This document shows, piece by piece, positions 51,231 through 60,758 of a stretch of DNA of 64,000 nucleotides; position 1 is the first letter of the stretch; each line of letters opens with the position of its first letter. This DNA is from Nitrospira sp. (lineage in GTDB: Bacteria > Nitrospirota > Nitrospiria > Nitrospirales > Nitrospiraceae). The stretch spans positions 453,001 to 517,000 of the forward strand of contig CP126121.1 in assembly GCA_030123625.1 (NCBI GenBank), in the 5' to 3' direction. The notes beneath the pieces were generated by a model, which was not told where the DNA came from, made no database searches, and saw only the letters and a program-made list of their open reading frames with translations. The translations under genes were made by a program, and so were the position numbers.

Positions 51231-53132
51231 ATGCTGAAACTTCTGTGGCTCATCCCGGCACTTCCTCTCGCCGGCTTTCTGTGGTTGGCCGTGCTGGGCG
51301 GACGTTGTTCCCGCCGGCAGATCGCCTGGGTCGGGACCGGGTCCGTCGGCGCCGCAGCGCTGATCACCGGACTCGTCGCCTTCGAGTTTATCCCGCAGCT
51401 CTCCCGCACGACATCCTACCGCCAAGTCTCGTGGAGCTGGCTGGACACATCCGGCCTGACCGTGGAAATCGCCTGGCATCTTGATGCGCTGGCCTTACTG
51501 ATGTTGCTCGTCGTGACCGGCATCGGTTTTCTCATTCATCTCTATTCCACAAGCTATATGAGCGATGACGACGGGTACCGCCGATTCTTCGCCTATATGA
51601 ATTTGTTTGTGGCCGCCATGGTGACGTTGGTCCTCGCCGACAATCTGCTCCTTTTCTATGTGGGATGGGAAGGCGTCGGCCTCTGCAGCTACCTGTTGAT
51701 CGGTTTCTGGTATCGGGACTCTGAGAATGGAGCGGCGGCGCAGAAGGCGTTCATCGTCACCCGCATCGGAGATACGGCGTTGGCGATCGGCCTGTTCATC
51801 ATCTTTTCCCATCTGGGAACATTATCGATGCAAGAAGTCTCCATGCGTGCCGCCGATATGTGGTCCGTGGGATCGACGCTCGCCACCACGGTCGCAGCTC
51901 TTCTGTTGATCGGAGCGCTCGGCAAATCGGCGCAGCTCCCGTTACATGTATGGCTCCCGGACGCCATGGCCGGTCCTACGCCGGTCAGCGCCTTGATCCA
52001 TGCGGCGACCATGGTGACCGCCGGAGTCTACCTCATCGCTCGCATGCACGGCCTCTTCACCCTTGCGCCGACGGTGCAGCTTGCCGTGGGGGTCATCGGT
52101 GTCCTGACGCTCCTGCTTGCCGCCGTCAATGCACTGATGCAACGGGACATCAAACGTGTGTTGGCCTACTCCACGATCAGCCAAATTGGCTACATGTTTC
52201 TCGCGCTGGGGGTCGGAGCGTGGTCTGCGGCCTTGTTCCATTTTTTGACGCACGCCTGTTTCAAAGCGCTGCTCTTCCTCTCCGCCGGATCCGTGATCTT
52301 GAGCCTCCACCATGAGCAAGATATGTATCGGATGGGCGGGTTACGACGGAGCCTGCCCGTGGCCTTCTGGACCTTTCTCATCGGAGCGGCCGCTCTGTCC
52401 GGCGTCCCGCTTATCACATCCGGCTTTTACAGCAAGGACTGGATTCTTTGGTCGGCATGGTCATCGCCGTTCAGCAATGACTGGCTTTGGATCGGCGGCA
52501 TCATCGGCACCATGCTGACGGGCCTCTACAGCTTTCGCATGGTGTTTCTGGTGTTCTTCGGCGAACAGCGAACCAAGCCCGGTCCGGAGGCGGGGCTTGC
52601 CGTCTCCATTCCGCTGGTCCTGCTCGCCCTGCTTGCCCTGACGGTCGGATTCTTGGAGATTCCCAGAACGCTCGGAGACCTCCCGCTCTTCAGCCGTTAC
52701 CTGGGCCATACCTTGCCGAACCAAGCGGCCGTCCCGGAAGTGGAGATCGGAGAAGAAATCCGTAAGCAAATCGTGGCCGGCTTCATGTCGTTGCTCGGCA
52801 TCGGCTTGGCCTTCTCCGCGTTTTTCCCGAGAACCGACCCATCGGGCCGCACGATATCCCCTTCGTGGCGATATCACGTCGCGGCGCTATGGCAGAAAGA
52901 GTGGGGATTCGATTACACCTACGATCGCCTGTTGGTGCGGCCATGGCTTTCATTGACCGGCACCTCCGGCGATGCGGTTGATCGCGCGTATCAATGGCTG
53001 ATCGATGCGATCAGCCTGACGCACGGGCAATTCGTACGCACGCAGACGGGCAAGGTTCGGTGGTATGCCGCCACCTTGGCCGTAGGAGCCCTCGTCCTTC
53101 TTGGACTCTTTATTGGATTGCACCCTCGATGA
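51231..53132 (+). CDS. nuoL: NADH-quinone oxidoreductase subunit L
   Basis: 633 residues, about sixteen membrane helices, including the C-terminal extension that makes the lateral helix. Proton-channel signatures: FVGWEGVGLCSYLLIGFWY-like (LLFYVGWEGVGLCSYLLIGF), KSAQLPLHVWLPDAMAGPTP, SALIHAATMVTAGVYLIAR and LAYSTISQIGYMFLALG. It is the distal antiporter-like subunit. No ribosome site is seen before the ATG. The stop overlaps nuoM. Confidence 0.95.
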   Translation: MLKLLWLIPALPLAGFLWLAVLGGRCSRRQIAWVGTGSVGAAALITGLVAFEFIPQLSRTTSYRQVSWSWLDTSGLTVEIAWHLDALALLMLLVVTGIGFLIHLYSTSYMSDDDGYRRFFAYMNLFVAAMVTLVLADNLLLFYVGWEGVGLCSYLLIGFWYRDSENGAAAQKAFIVTRIGDTALAIGLFIIFSHLGTLSMQEVSMRAADMWSVGSTLATTVAALLLIGALGKSAQLPLHVWLPDAMAGPTPVSALIHAATMVTAGVYLIARMHGLFTLAPTVQLAVGVIGVLTLLLAAVNALMQRDIKRVLAYSTISQIGYMFLALGVGAWSAALFHFLTHACFKALLFLSAGSVILSLHHEQDMYRMGGLRRSLPVAFWTFLIGAAALSGVPLITSGFYSKDWILWSAWSSPFSNDWLWIGGIIGTMLTGLYSFRMVFLVFFGEQRTKPGPEAGLAVSIPLVLLALLALTVGFLEIPRTLGDLPLFSRYLGHTLPNQAAVPEVEIGEEIRKQIVAGFMSLLGIGLAFSAFFPRTDPSGRTISPSWRYHVAALWQKEWGFDYTYDRLLVRPWLSLTGTSGDAVDRAYQWLIDAISLTHGQFVRTQTGKVRWYAATLAVGALVLLGLFIGLHPR

Positions 53133-54697
53133 TCCTGTGGCTGCTCATCGTCATTCCTTTGCTGGCTGCCCCGCTCGCCTGGTGGGCGGCGCGCGCCTCG
53201 CGCCTCTTGACCCTATGGATAGCGCTCTGCGCATTCGCAATCGACGGTGTGCTGTCCTTCATCGTCTGGCTTCGATATCGGGTTCCGGAGCACGCGATCC
53301 AGGGACAATGGATGTTGGAGAGCCATACCCCTTGGATCCCGCAATGGGGAATCGATCTGCACCTCGGTCTGGACGGTCTCAGTTTCGTCCTGATCGTCTT
53401 GACGAATGTGCTCGGCCTTGTCGCGGTGGTATCCTCCTGGACGGAAATTCGAGAACGGCAGGGATTTTTTTATTTCAATCTGCTGCTCGTTCTGAGCGGT
53501 GTCATCGGCGTATTTCTCGCCCTGGACCTGTTCCTCTTTTTTCTGTTCTGGGAAGTCATGCTCTTGCCGATGTATCTCATCATCGCGGTCTGGGGGCATG
53601 AGAATCGCCGCTATGCCTCCTTCAAGTTCTTTCTCTTCACGCAAGCCGGCAGCCTCGTGCTGCTCGTGGCGATCGCGACGCTGGCCCTGCTTCATCGGGA
53701 CGCCACAGGAGCGCCGAGCTTCGACTACCACGATCTCCTCGCGCTCTCCATTGCGCCGTCCACCTCCTGGTGGCTCATGGTGGCGTTTTTCGTGGGTTTC
53801 GGCGTGAAACTCCCCGTCGTGCCGTTGCATACGTGGCTTCCCGATGCCCACACGGAAGCGCCGACCGGGGGCAGCGTGATCCTGGCGGGGCTGTTGTTGA
53901 AAACCGGCGCCTATGGACTCTTGCGTTTTACGGTTCCTCTGTTTCCCGAAGCCGCGCAGACATTCGCGCCGATTGCCATGTCATTGGGGGCGGTCGGAAT
54001 ACTGTACGGAGCCGTGTTGGCGTTCGCTCAGACGGATTTCAAGCGGCTGGTCGCATACAGCAGCGTGAGTCATCTCGGATTTGCGCTGATCGGGATCTTT
54101 GCCATGAACAGGCTTGCGCTCCAAGGCGCGGTGATGCAACTCGTCGCGCATGGTGTCAGCTCAGCGGCTTTATTCATGTTGGCCGGTGCCCTCCAGGAAC
54201 GGCTCCACACGCGGGATATGCGCCGCATGGGAGGCTTGTGGACGTCGGCGCCGCGGCTCGCATCCATCGCACTCTTTTTCGCCATTGCATCTCTCGGTCT
54301 GCCGGGACTGGCCAATTTCATCGGAGAGTTTCTGGTGCTCTTCGGATCGTTTCACACGCATCCATGGTTGACGGCACTGGCCGCCACGGGCATGGTGACG
54401 GCGGCGATCTACTCGCTGGCGCTGATTCAGCGAACGTTTCACGGACCTCTCGGAGCCGAACGGGAATTGCCGGATCTCTCGGGTGCCCCCTTCGCCGTAC
54501 TGGTCTCAATGATGGCCATTGTGGTCTGGCTAGGCTTGTATCCCATGGTCTTGCTTTCGACGACTGAACCCATACTGCCGTTTCTTCATTACCTTGGACC
54601 GTCTACGCCGAACGCAGCTCCATCGCAGCCGAGCGATAATCCTCCGATTTTGATACTCCAGCCTCTCCCGCATCTTTCACATGCGAGCACACGATGA
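53129..54697 (+). CDS. nuoM: NADH-quinone oxidoreductase subunit M
   Basis: 522 residues from the ATG overlapping the nuoL stop (ATGA); a longer frame from 52994 is in the nuoL coding region. Signatures: LFFLFWEVMLLPMYLIIAVWG, LPVVPLHTWLPDAHTEAPTG, SVILAGLLLKTGAYGLLRF and LVAYSSVSHLGFALIGI. Antiporter-like proton-pumping subunit. Only one NuoM is encoded, so this is the canonical complex rather than the two-NuoM variant reported in Nitrospira. Confidence 0.95.
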   Translation: MILWLLIVIPLLAAPLAWWAARASRLLTLWIALCAFAIDGVLSFIVWLRYRVPEHAIQGQWMLESHTPWIPQWGIDLHLGLDGLSFVLIVLTNVLGLVAVVSSWTEIRERQGFFYFNLLLVLSGVIGVFLALDLFLFFLFWEVMLLPMYLIIAVWGHENRRYASFKFFLFTQAGSLVLLVAIATLALLHRDATGAPSFDYHDLLALSIAPSTSWWLMVAFFVGFGVKLPVVPLHTWLPDAHTEAPTGGSVILAGLLLKTGAYGLLRFTVPLFPEAAQTFAPIAMSLGAVGILYGAVLAFAQTDFKRLVAYSSVSHLGFALIGIFAMNRLALQGAVMQLVAHGVSSAALFMLAGALQERLHTRDMRRMGGLWTSAPRLASIALFFAIASLGLPGLANFIGEFLVLFGSFHTHPWLTALAATGMVTAAIYSLALIQRTFHGPLGAERELPDLSGAPFAVLVSMMAIVVWLGLYPMVLLSTTEPILPFLHYLGPSTPNAAPSQPSDNPPILILQPLPHLSHASTR

Positions 54698-56178
54698 CGA
54701 CGACGGATCTTTTCGCGCTCTCGCCCCTCCTCACGATGGGAACCTTTTGCATCATCACCATGCTGGGGATCGCCGTTCGCCGGCACCATGCGACCATCGC
54801 CGCGCTGGCCGCCGCAAGTATCGTGATGACCCTCGGCACATTGCCGCTGGCGGCATCCGTCGTGCCGCGGACCGTGGCGATGTTGCTGCGGCTCGATACC
54901 TATGCCTTGCTGTATATGGGGCTCGTGTCGGCGGCGACACTGATCATCATTGCACTGTCCTACCGTTATTGGACGCTGCACGTGGAAGACCGCGAGGAGT
55001 GCGAGGAGTTCTATCTCCTCATCTTGATAGCCACGTTCGGCGCCCTCGTTCTCACGGCGTCCGTGCATTTCGCCTCGTTTTTTCTCGGATTGGAGTTGAT
55101 CAGCGTCTCGTTGTACGGCCTGATCGGCTATTTACGGGCACGTCGTGCCCCGCTGGAAGCCTCGCTCAAGTATCTGTTGCTCGCGTCCACCGCCTCGGCC
55201 TTTCTTCTGTTCGGCATGGCATTGCTGTACTTCGAAACCGGCACCATGGTCTTTGCCGAAGTAGGCGCCGCCATGACAGCCCACGGCACAAAGCCGCTCC
55301 TCTGGTTGGGTGGATTCACCCTGGTGATGGTGGCGATCGGCTTTAAGCTCGGCCTTGTTCCATTTCACCTGTGGATTCCGGACGTCTATCAAGGTGCGCC
55401 GGCGCCCATCACGGCGTATGTCGCGACCGTTTCCAAGGTCGCCGTCGGGGCGCTGTTGCTTCGCTTTGTCTCCGACCTGCGGATTCTGGAAGTCCAAATC
55501 CTTGCTATGTTCTTTGCGTTCCTCGCCATCCTCTCTATGTTCGGGGGCAATTTCCTGGCGCTACAGCAACAGAATGTCAAACGATTGCTCGCCTATTCAT
55601 CCATTGCGCACTTCGGCTATTTACTGGTGGCGCTCCTCGCGGGAGGCCCGTTCGCTGCCGAGGCCGTGACGTTCTATCTCGTTGCCTATGCCACGATGAC
55701 GTTGGGAGCCTTCGGCGTCGTGACGGCTCGTTCCACGCCTCTCCGAGACGCCGACACATTCGAGGATTATCGCGGGTTATTTTGGTCGCGGCCATGGGTG
55801 GCCCTCACATTCATCCTCTCCCTCTTGTCCCTGGCCGGCATTCCGATCACGGCGGGATTTTTTGGGAAATTTTACGCGATCGCGGCCGGAGTCCAGGCCG
55901 ACCTCTGGCTCCTGGTATTGCTCCTGATCGCCAATAGCGCCATCGGCGTCTATTACTACTTGCGCCTGATTGTGACCATGTTCGACCGTTCAGCTGTGGC
56001 CATCGCGGTTGAAGGCGGCACCGGGCATGAAATCACGGGTCATTGGGCAACTGTTCTATCATTGGGTTTGATTGCATCGATGCTTCTCTGGTTGGGTGGT
56101 TATCCCGGACCGGTGATCGACTTCATCCGATTAGTCGTCACAGATCTGACCGCCACGGTACTGCATGCAAGCTACTAA
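54694..56178 (+). CDS. nuoN: NADH-quinone oxidoreductase subunit N
   Basis: 494 residues, fourteen membrane helices. Signatures: FFLGLELISVSLYGLIGYLR, FKLGLVPFHLWIPDVYQGAP, VKRLLAYSSIAHFGYLLVAL and AGIPITAGFFGKFYAIAAG. Third antiporter-like subunit and last gene of the operon; it overlaps nuoM by 4 nt. No intrinsic terminator was recognised in the following 100 bp. Confidence 0.95.
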   Translation: MTTTDLFALSPLLTMGTFCIITMLGIAVRRHHATIAALAAASIVMTLGTLPLAASVVPRTVAMLLRLDTYALLYMGLVSAATLIIIALSYRYWTLHVEDREECEEFYLLILIATFGALVLTASVHFASFFLGLELISVSLYGLIGYLRARRAPLEASLKYLLLASTASAFLLFGMALLYFETGTMVFAEVGAAMTAHGTKPLLWLGGFTLVMVAIGFKLGLVPFHLWIPDVYQGAPAPITAYVATVSKVAVGALLLRFVSDLRILEVQILAMFFAFLAILSMFGGNFLALQQQNVKRLLAYSSIAHFGYLLVALLAGGPFAAEAVTFYLVAYATMTLGAFGVVTARSTPLRDADTFEDYRGLFWSRPWVALTFILSLLSLAGIPITAGFFGKFYAIAAGVQADLWLLVLLLIANSAIGVYYYLRLIVTMFDRSAVAIAVEGGTGHEITGHWATVLSLGLIASMLLWLGGYPGPVIDFIRLVVTDLTATVLHASY

Positions 56179-56295
56179 GAAGCACGAGTTGATGTGATGG
56201 ATCATGGATGAGTTCTAGAGAGTCGCCTCGCTGCATGGTACCTGCGAGCGTTGGTTGATGAAGGAAGAAGTCTCGCGAATAGAGGGCATCCATTC

Positions 56296-56709
56296 ATGAA
56301 CGGCAAGAGGAGCATCGTATCTATTCGGCTGCTGCTATTCAGTGAAGCGGTCGTGTTTCTCATTGCCGCTTTCGTGCATACGGGTCTGTGGATTGATGGA
56401 TATCGACACCGGGAAGCACGAATTGCGGAAAGCGTGCTGGCCGGTGCGCTCTATGTCGGACTCGGCCTCAGTTGGTGGCGTCCACTTTGGACCAGAAACG
56501 CCGGCCTGCTGGCACAGGGCTTTGCGCTGGCTGGAACTCTTATTGGATTGTTGATGATCGTCGTGGGGGTCGGGCCGCAAACAATCCCGGACATTCTTTA
56601 TCACTTCGGCATGGTAGGCCTCTTGTCATGGGGACTGATCTACACCATTCGCACACCCACCGGCCTGAGCGAGGAAGCAGGACGGTCATGGCCCCGGCAC
56701 GCGGCCTAA
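56296..56709 (+). CDS. Four-helix membrane protein, family unknown
   Basis: 137 residues from the ATG at 56296 (a GTG at 56251 extends the frame by 15 residues; neither has a strong ribosome site). Four membrane helices at ~8-28, ~42-62, ~70-92 and ~98-118. Segments LLLFSEAVVFLIAAFVHTG and AESVLAGALYVGLGLSWW are distinctive, but no named family is recognised. It follows nuoN by 117 bp in the same direction. Confidence 0.6.
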   Translation: MNGKRSIVSIRLLLFSEAVVFLIAAFVHTGLWIDGYRHREARIAESVLAGALYVGLGLSWWRPLWTRNAGLLAQGFALAGTLIGLLMIVVGVGPQTIPDILYHFGMVGLLSWGLIYTIRTPTGLSEEAGRSWPRHAA

Positions 56710-57472
56710 GGAGAAGCCCGAGGTAACGCGATGAAGAAGCCGAGATGAAGAAGCCGAAGAGAGGGCCCACGTTATTGACAGAGATCCTATTCATCCGAAG
56801 CTTCTTTCGCCGGAAGTTCAGATAGCTTGATAAACGAAAATCCAATCTTTAGTTCATCACTGGGCTGTCGGGGGTCATCCTTACAGGTGCAGCCGACGAA
56901 GAGTCTCCGATCTCACCGAATCCGCGCTGCCTGCCGATTACTACGAGCATGTGTTGCTGTAATAGATATCGCCCGCCATGGAATAGGTCTAGAGGATTGC
57001 CTAGCTGCATGGCATCTCAGAGACCTGTTTGACTGAAGGATGCCTCGCATCAACGCTGCAAGGGTGAGGTATGTTCGGCTAAACCTTTCGAAGAAATATG
57101 CCGCCGGTTCTCGCTAGGCATGAGCAGAACGGATCGGATGTCTGTCGATTTCGCGAGCTCCCGTTCGACTAAGGAATAGAGGCAGAACAATGGATCAGCG
57201 AAGAGAGGGCATCTACCGTGGACGGTGACAGATGTTCGAGGAGCTGAAGTAACCACGGCGTGAAGTTCGATACAGAGGTAGTTGAATATTCTCGGGGCGA
57301 TAGAGTGGTGCGGAAGATATCGAAGGTCTTGTGGTGTTAGACGAGCCGGAAGCTTACAGGAGTGGCTTCGCGTAGCGGATGAACCGGTCCGCCATCTCGT
57401 AAAGGTATGGGCCTTGCGACTCCTGCTCCTGTGATGAAGTTCATTCATTCAACAGTAAAAAGGAGGTCCGCC
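56710..57472. other. 763-bp region without a supported gene
   Basis: About 60 bp at 56978-57040 (CTAGAGGATTGCCTAGCTGC and following) resemble 56204-56264, which lies just after nuoN, at roughly 70 percent; the segment between them, holding the membrane-protein gene, may have been inserted or flanked by a duplication. A 132-codon minus-strand frame at 57050-57448 has no ribosome site and no recognisable motif. Confidence 0.4.
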
Positions 57473-58069
57473 ATGCGTTTCTCACTGACCACTCTCCTGT
57501 GTCTTTTTATCTTGGCCGTCGGGTCTCCTGTTTCGGCAAAGAATCAGCAGCCAAAGAAACCCGATCCACAAACCATGATGGAAACCTACAAGAAGCTCGC
57601 GACACCGGGAGAACAGCACAAGAAACTTGCCGAGCTCGAAGGGACCTGGATTACTCAGACGAAGCATTGGATGGAGCCGGGCAAACCACCTGAGGAAACG
57701 GCCGGGACCTGTGAAATGCACATGATGTTGGATGGACGCTTCCTGCGGCAAGAATGCACCGGTGAAATGATGGGCCAACCGTTCACCGGCATCGAGGTGA
57801 CCGGGTATGACAATTACACCAAAAAGTATGTCACGACCTGGAAAAGTACGATGGGAACCGGTCTGTTTGTCATGCACGGGACCGGCAGCACGGATGGAAA
57901 GACCATCACACTGAAAGGCGATCACTCCGATCCCTTTCAAGGTGTCATGAAACACCGCGCGGTATGGAAAGTTTCTGATTCGAACACTCAACTCTTCGAG
58001 ATGTACCACGTCGGGAAAGATGGCAAAGAGATGAAGGGTATGGAGATCCGCTATGAGCGGAAGCAGTAG
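57473..58069 (+). CDS. DUF1579-family exported protein
   Basis: 198 residues from the ATG at 57473, 6 nt after AAGGAGG. Signal peptide at 1-22 (LCLFILAVGSPVSAKNQ). The DUF1579 core is present: KLAELEGTWITQTKHWMEPG, RFLRQECTGEMMGQPFTG, GYDNYTKKYVTTWKSTMGTG and GKTITLKGDHSDP. Members fold as lipocalin-like barrels; the function is unknown. It opens a run of same-strand genes with good ribosome sites that extends to the window end. Confidence 0.85.
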   Translation: MRFSLTTLLCLFILAVGSPVSAKNQQPKKPDPQTMMETYKKLATPGEQHKKLAELEGTWITQTKHWMEPGKPPEETAGTCEMHMMLDGRFLRQECTGEMMGQPFTGIEVTGYDNYTKKYVTTWKSTMGTGLFVMHGTGSTDGKTITLKGDHSDPFQGVMKHRAVWKVSDSNTQLFEMYHVGKDGKEMKGMEIRYERKQ

Positions 58070-58095
58070 TCCCGCCGGCGAGAGGAGGTCGTGTC

Positions 58096-58617
58096 ATGAG
58101 CAAGAACGTGATGGCGAACGCCTCAATGACGATCGAGGCTCCGAAACGCATGGTGTGGGAGGAGACACTCATTACTCCAGCGGTATTGCTGGTAGCATTT
58201 GCTGCGCTCTTCTCAGTTCTTTGGACCGGAACCTATTCGGCAGCGGCAGAATCGGCTCGTAGCACCGCCGACCCGGCGGTATACCCTGAATCGGACGGGC
58301 AGATGGGCAACGACTTTTTTCCTCCCACCGGCAAGGGCGCCGAAGCCGCGAAAGCGGCTGTTCGCAACCGGTGCAGTGATGCGTTCTGTACCATCCAGAT
58401 CCAGCGCAGCACAAGAAGGTACGAGGTGTATTGGCTCTCAGGGTGCGACACGTTCCGCCTGAGCCATTTCAAAGGACGCTTCCTCGCTCACAACGGCGGA
58501 TCGCTGCGAGTGGACCTCCTCGACTCATCACGTAAGGCGATCTATCGCCTATGGGGCGGCGGGAAGACCAGAGTGAACTGGGGTCCGGTCTATTACATCA
58601 GGACCTGTAATCGATGA
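58096..58617 (+). CDS. Membrane-anchored protein with conserved cysteines, family unknown
   Basis: 173 residues; GAGGAGG 8 nt before the ATG. One membrane helix at ~27-47 (PAVLLVAFAALFSVLWTG), then a ~120-residue extracytoplasmic part with four cysteines (NRCSDAFCTIQIQ, SGCDTFRL, RTCNR at the end), likely in disulfides. It is not recognised. It lies 26 bp after the DUF1579 gene and is probably co-transcribed. Confidence 0.65.
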   Translation: MSKNVMANASMTIEAPKRMVWEETLITPAVLLVAFAALFSVLWTGTYSAAAESARSTADPAVYPESDGQMGNDFFPPTGKGAEAAKAAVRNRCSDAFCTIQIQRSTRRYEVYWLSGCDTFRLSHFKGRFLAHNGGSLRVDLLDSSRKAIYRLWGGGKTRVNWGPVYYIRTCNR

Positions 58618-58701
58618 GCCGACTTCGAGTTCAAAGCTTCTCTCTTTCGCTCGACGGGTACGGTGCCGGTCCAGACCAGGACGTGATGGAGGAATAAGAT
58701 C

Positions 58702-59067
58702 ATGCCGGCAAACACACCCGAGGAAATCTGCCGCCTTTTCCAGCAGTACATGCTCACTGGAGACCTTGATGCAGTGCTCGCGCTCTACGATCGTGAAGTG
58801 GCGTTTCTGAATCAAGCCGGCGACGTGATCAGAGGACGAGACAGGCTGAAACTGGAGTTGTCGCCGCTGGTGGCGGCGAAGCCTCGCTTCGAGTTCTCCA
58901 TCAAGGAGATCGTCCACGCCAATGACATTGCGCTGATGCATACGCACTGGACCGTATCGGGATCACAGCCGATGAGGACCTATGCGATCGAGGTGGCCCG
59001 GCGCCAGCCGGATGGAACATGGCGCTGGCTCATCGGCGATCCTTTTACCGTCGGCAAGCATACGTGA
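58702..59067 (+). CDS. SnoaL/NTF2-like protein (DUF4440-type)
   Basis: 121 residues; GGAGG 9 nt before the ATG. The cone-shaped NTF2 fold is indicated by ICRLFQQYMLTGDLDAVLAL, YDREVAFLNQAGDVIRGRD and HTHWTVSGSQPM. Such proteins bind small hydrophobic molecules or act as isomerases or hydrolases. The C-terminal GTWRWLIGDPFT matches the family. It precedes the FAD monooxygenase by 45 bp, a common pairing. Confidence 0.8.
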   Translation: MPANTPEEICRLFQQYMLTGDLDAVLALYDREVAFLNQAGDVIRGRDRLKLELSPLVAAKPRFEFSIKEIVHANDIALMHTHWTVSGSQPMRTYAIEVARRQPDGTWRWLIGDPFTVGKHT

Positions 59068-59112
59068 TCGACAGGACTTCGCATAATCAATCAATATTTC
59101 TTGGGTCCTGCG

Positions 59113-60720
59113 ATGCCGATTCAAACAGAAGTGCTCATCGTCGGCGGCAGCCTCAATGGACTGACGGCGGCGTTGCTCTTAGCTCACCACGGCATTGGTT
59201 GTCTCGCGGTTGAGCGCCATCCCGACACGCCTATTCAGTATAAATTCGCCGGCATTTCGCCCCGCAGCATGGAAATTTACCGCTCGCTCGGCATCGAAGA
59301 AGAGATCCGCGCAAAGCGTACCGGCGACCAGCAGGCCGGCGGCGTGGCCCGCGCCAAGAACCTGGCGGATCCCGATATTCAATGGATGCGCGCCCATGCG
59401 TGGCCGGATGTCGAGGGTCTGAGTCCGACGCCGCCGGCCACCTGCGATCAGCATGTACTTGAACCGATCTTGCGGGCGCATGCGCAGCGTCTGGGAGCGG
59501 ATGTGCGATTCAACACGGAATTCATCTCCTTCGAACAAGACAATCAAACCGTGCGAGCGCGCATCCGTCATCGTGCGACAGGCAAAGAAGAAGATGTCGT
59601 GGCCGAATACGTGATCGCGGCGGACGGCGCCGACGGCACCACTCGAGAGAAACTTGGCATCCCGCGTCACGGCCCCGGAGTGCTTCAACACTGGATGAAC
59701 ATCATTTTCGACACCGATCTGCCGCCGACGCTGCAGGGCAAGCCCTTGACATCTTGCTTCGTGACCGACCTCAACGGCACCTTCACGCCTCGTGAAAACG
59801 GACGCTGGCTGCTGGCATTGCAATATTTTCCTGAGCGGGGTGATCGTCCGGTGGACTTTGACGCCAATTACTGTCGAGAGCTTGTTCGAAGGGGTGCCGG
59901 AGAAAAGGATGTGAAGGCGGACGTAGTGGATGTCCGACCTTGGGAGGTGGCGGCCTTCATCGCCGAGCGTTTCAGGAAAGGCCGCGTCTTCCTGGTGGGC
60001 GACGCCGCGCATGTAATGCCGCCCACCGGCGCGTTCGGCGGCAACACCGGCATTCATGACGCGCACAATTTGGCATGGAAACTGGCCGCGGTCCTGAAAG
60101 GCGCGGCCGATGCCTCGTTGGTGGACAGCTATGACAGCGAGCGCCGGCCCGTCGCGGAGCATTCGCTGGAACAAGCGCTGGCGCGGCTACAAGCGTGGTT
60201 CAAGGATCCCGGCCAACGATTGCCGTCGGCCGTCGCCATGGCGGAAGACTATGACGTCGTCTTCGGTCAACGTTACGATGGCGGTGCCCTCATTGCAGAG
60301 CATGGCGCTCGCGAGCGCGCGTTCGAGAATGCGCGGGGGCTTTCGGCACGTCCCGGCACCCGCGCTCCGCATCTATGGGTCGAACGCGATGGACGACGCA
60401 TCTCCATCCTCGATCTCTTCGGCAAAAAGCTTGTCTTATTGACGGGAACACGCGGCTCATCATGGTGCGAAGCGGCGCAGCGAATCGCTGGAAGCATACG
60501 CTTCCACCTCGACTGTTGCCGTGTCGGCGGCGAAGGTGATGTGACTGATGTCGAACACCGCTGGCCCGGTGCGTACGACATCGATGAAGATGGGGCTGTA
60601 CTGGTACGGCCCGACGGCTTCGTAGCGTGGCGATCGCGCAATGGTCCGGCCGAGCCGGAACGAGTCCTCAACGATGTGCTTGCGCGAATCGCTTCCGAAT
60701 CCCGATATTCACCTCAATGA
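59113..60720 (+). CDS. FAD-dependent aromatic-ring monooxygenase
   Basis: 535 residues from the ATG at 59113 (a TTG at 59101 also in frame; no clear ribosome site for either). The N-terminal dinucleotide fold is LIVGGSLNGLTAALLLAHHG, in which the third glycine of GxGxxG is Ser, as in RdmE-type polyketide hydroxylases. The second FAD motif is LVGDAAHVMPPTGAFGGNTG. The C-terminal ~130 residues form the thioredoxin-like domain of this group (phenol hydroxylase/TfdB-like). It would hydroxylate an aromatic or quinone compound with NAD(P)H and oxygen. The substrate is unknown. Confidence 0.88.
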   Translation: MPIQTEVLIVGGSLNGLTAALLLAHHGIGCLAVERHPDTPIQYKFAGISPRSMEIYRSLGIEEEIRAKRTGDQQAGGVARAKNLADPDIQWMRAHAWPDVEGLSPTPPATCDQHVLEPILRAHAQRLGADVRFNTEFISFEQDNQTVRARIRHRATGKEEDVVAEYVIAADGADGTTREKLGIPRHGPGVLQHWMNIIFDTDLPPTLQGKPLTSCFVTDLNGTFTPRENGRWLLALQYFPERGDRPVDFDANYCRELVRRGAGEKDVKADVVDVRPWEVAAFIAERFRKGRVFLVGDAAHVMPPTGAFGGNTGIHDAHNLAWKLAAVLKGAADASLVDSYDSERRPVAEHSLEQALARLQAWFKDPGQRLPSAVAMAEDYDVVFGQRYDGGALIAEHGARERAFENARGLSARPGTRAPHLWVERDGRRISILDLFGKKLVLLTGTRGSSWCEAAQRIAGSIRFHLDCCRVGGEGDVTDVEHRWPGAYDIDEDGAVLVRPDGFVAWRSRNGPAEPERVLNDVLARIASESRYSPQ

Positions 60721-60758
60721 AGACCGCAAGCTGACGAACTAACAAGGAGTGTACCTAT

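Noticed and set aside
40936-56178. Two-NuoM variant of complex I known from Nitrospira
   Set aside because: Only one NuoM is encoded, and the NADH-oxidising subunits E, F and G are present, so this is the canonical form.
57050-57448. 132-codon minus-strand frame as a gene
   Set aside because: It has no ribosome site, an Arg/Ser/His-rich composition typical of chance frames, and no recognisable motif.
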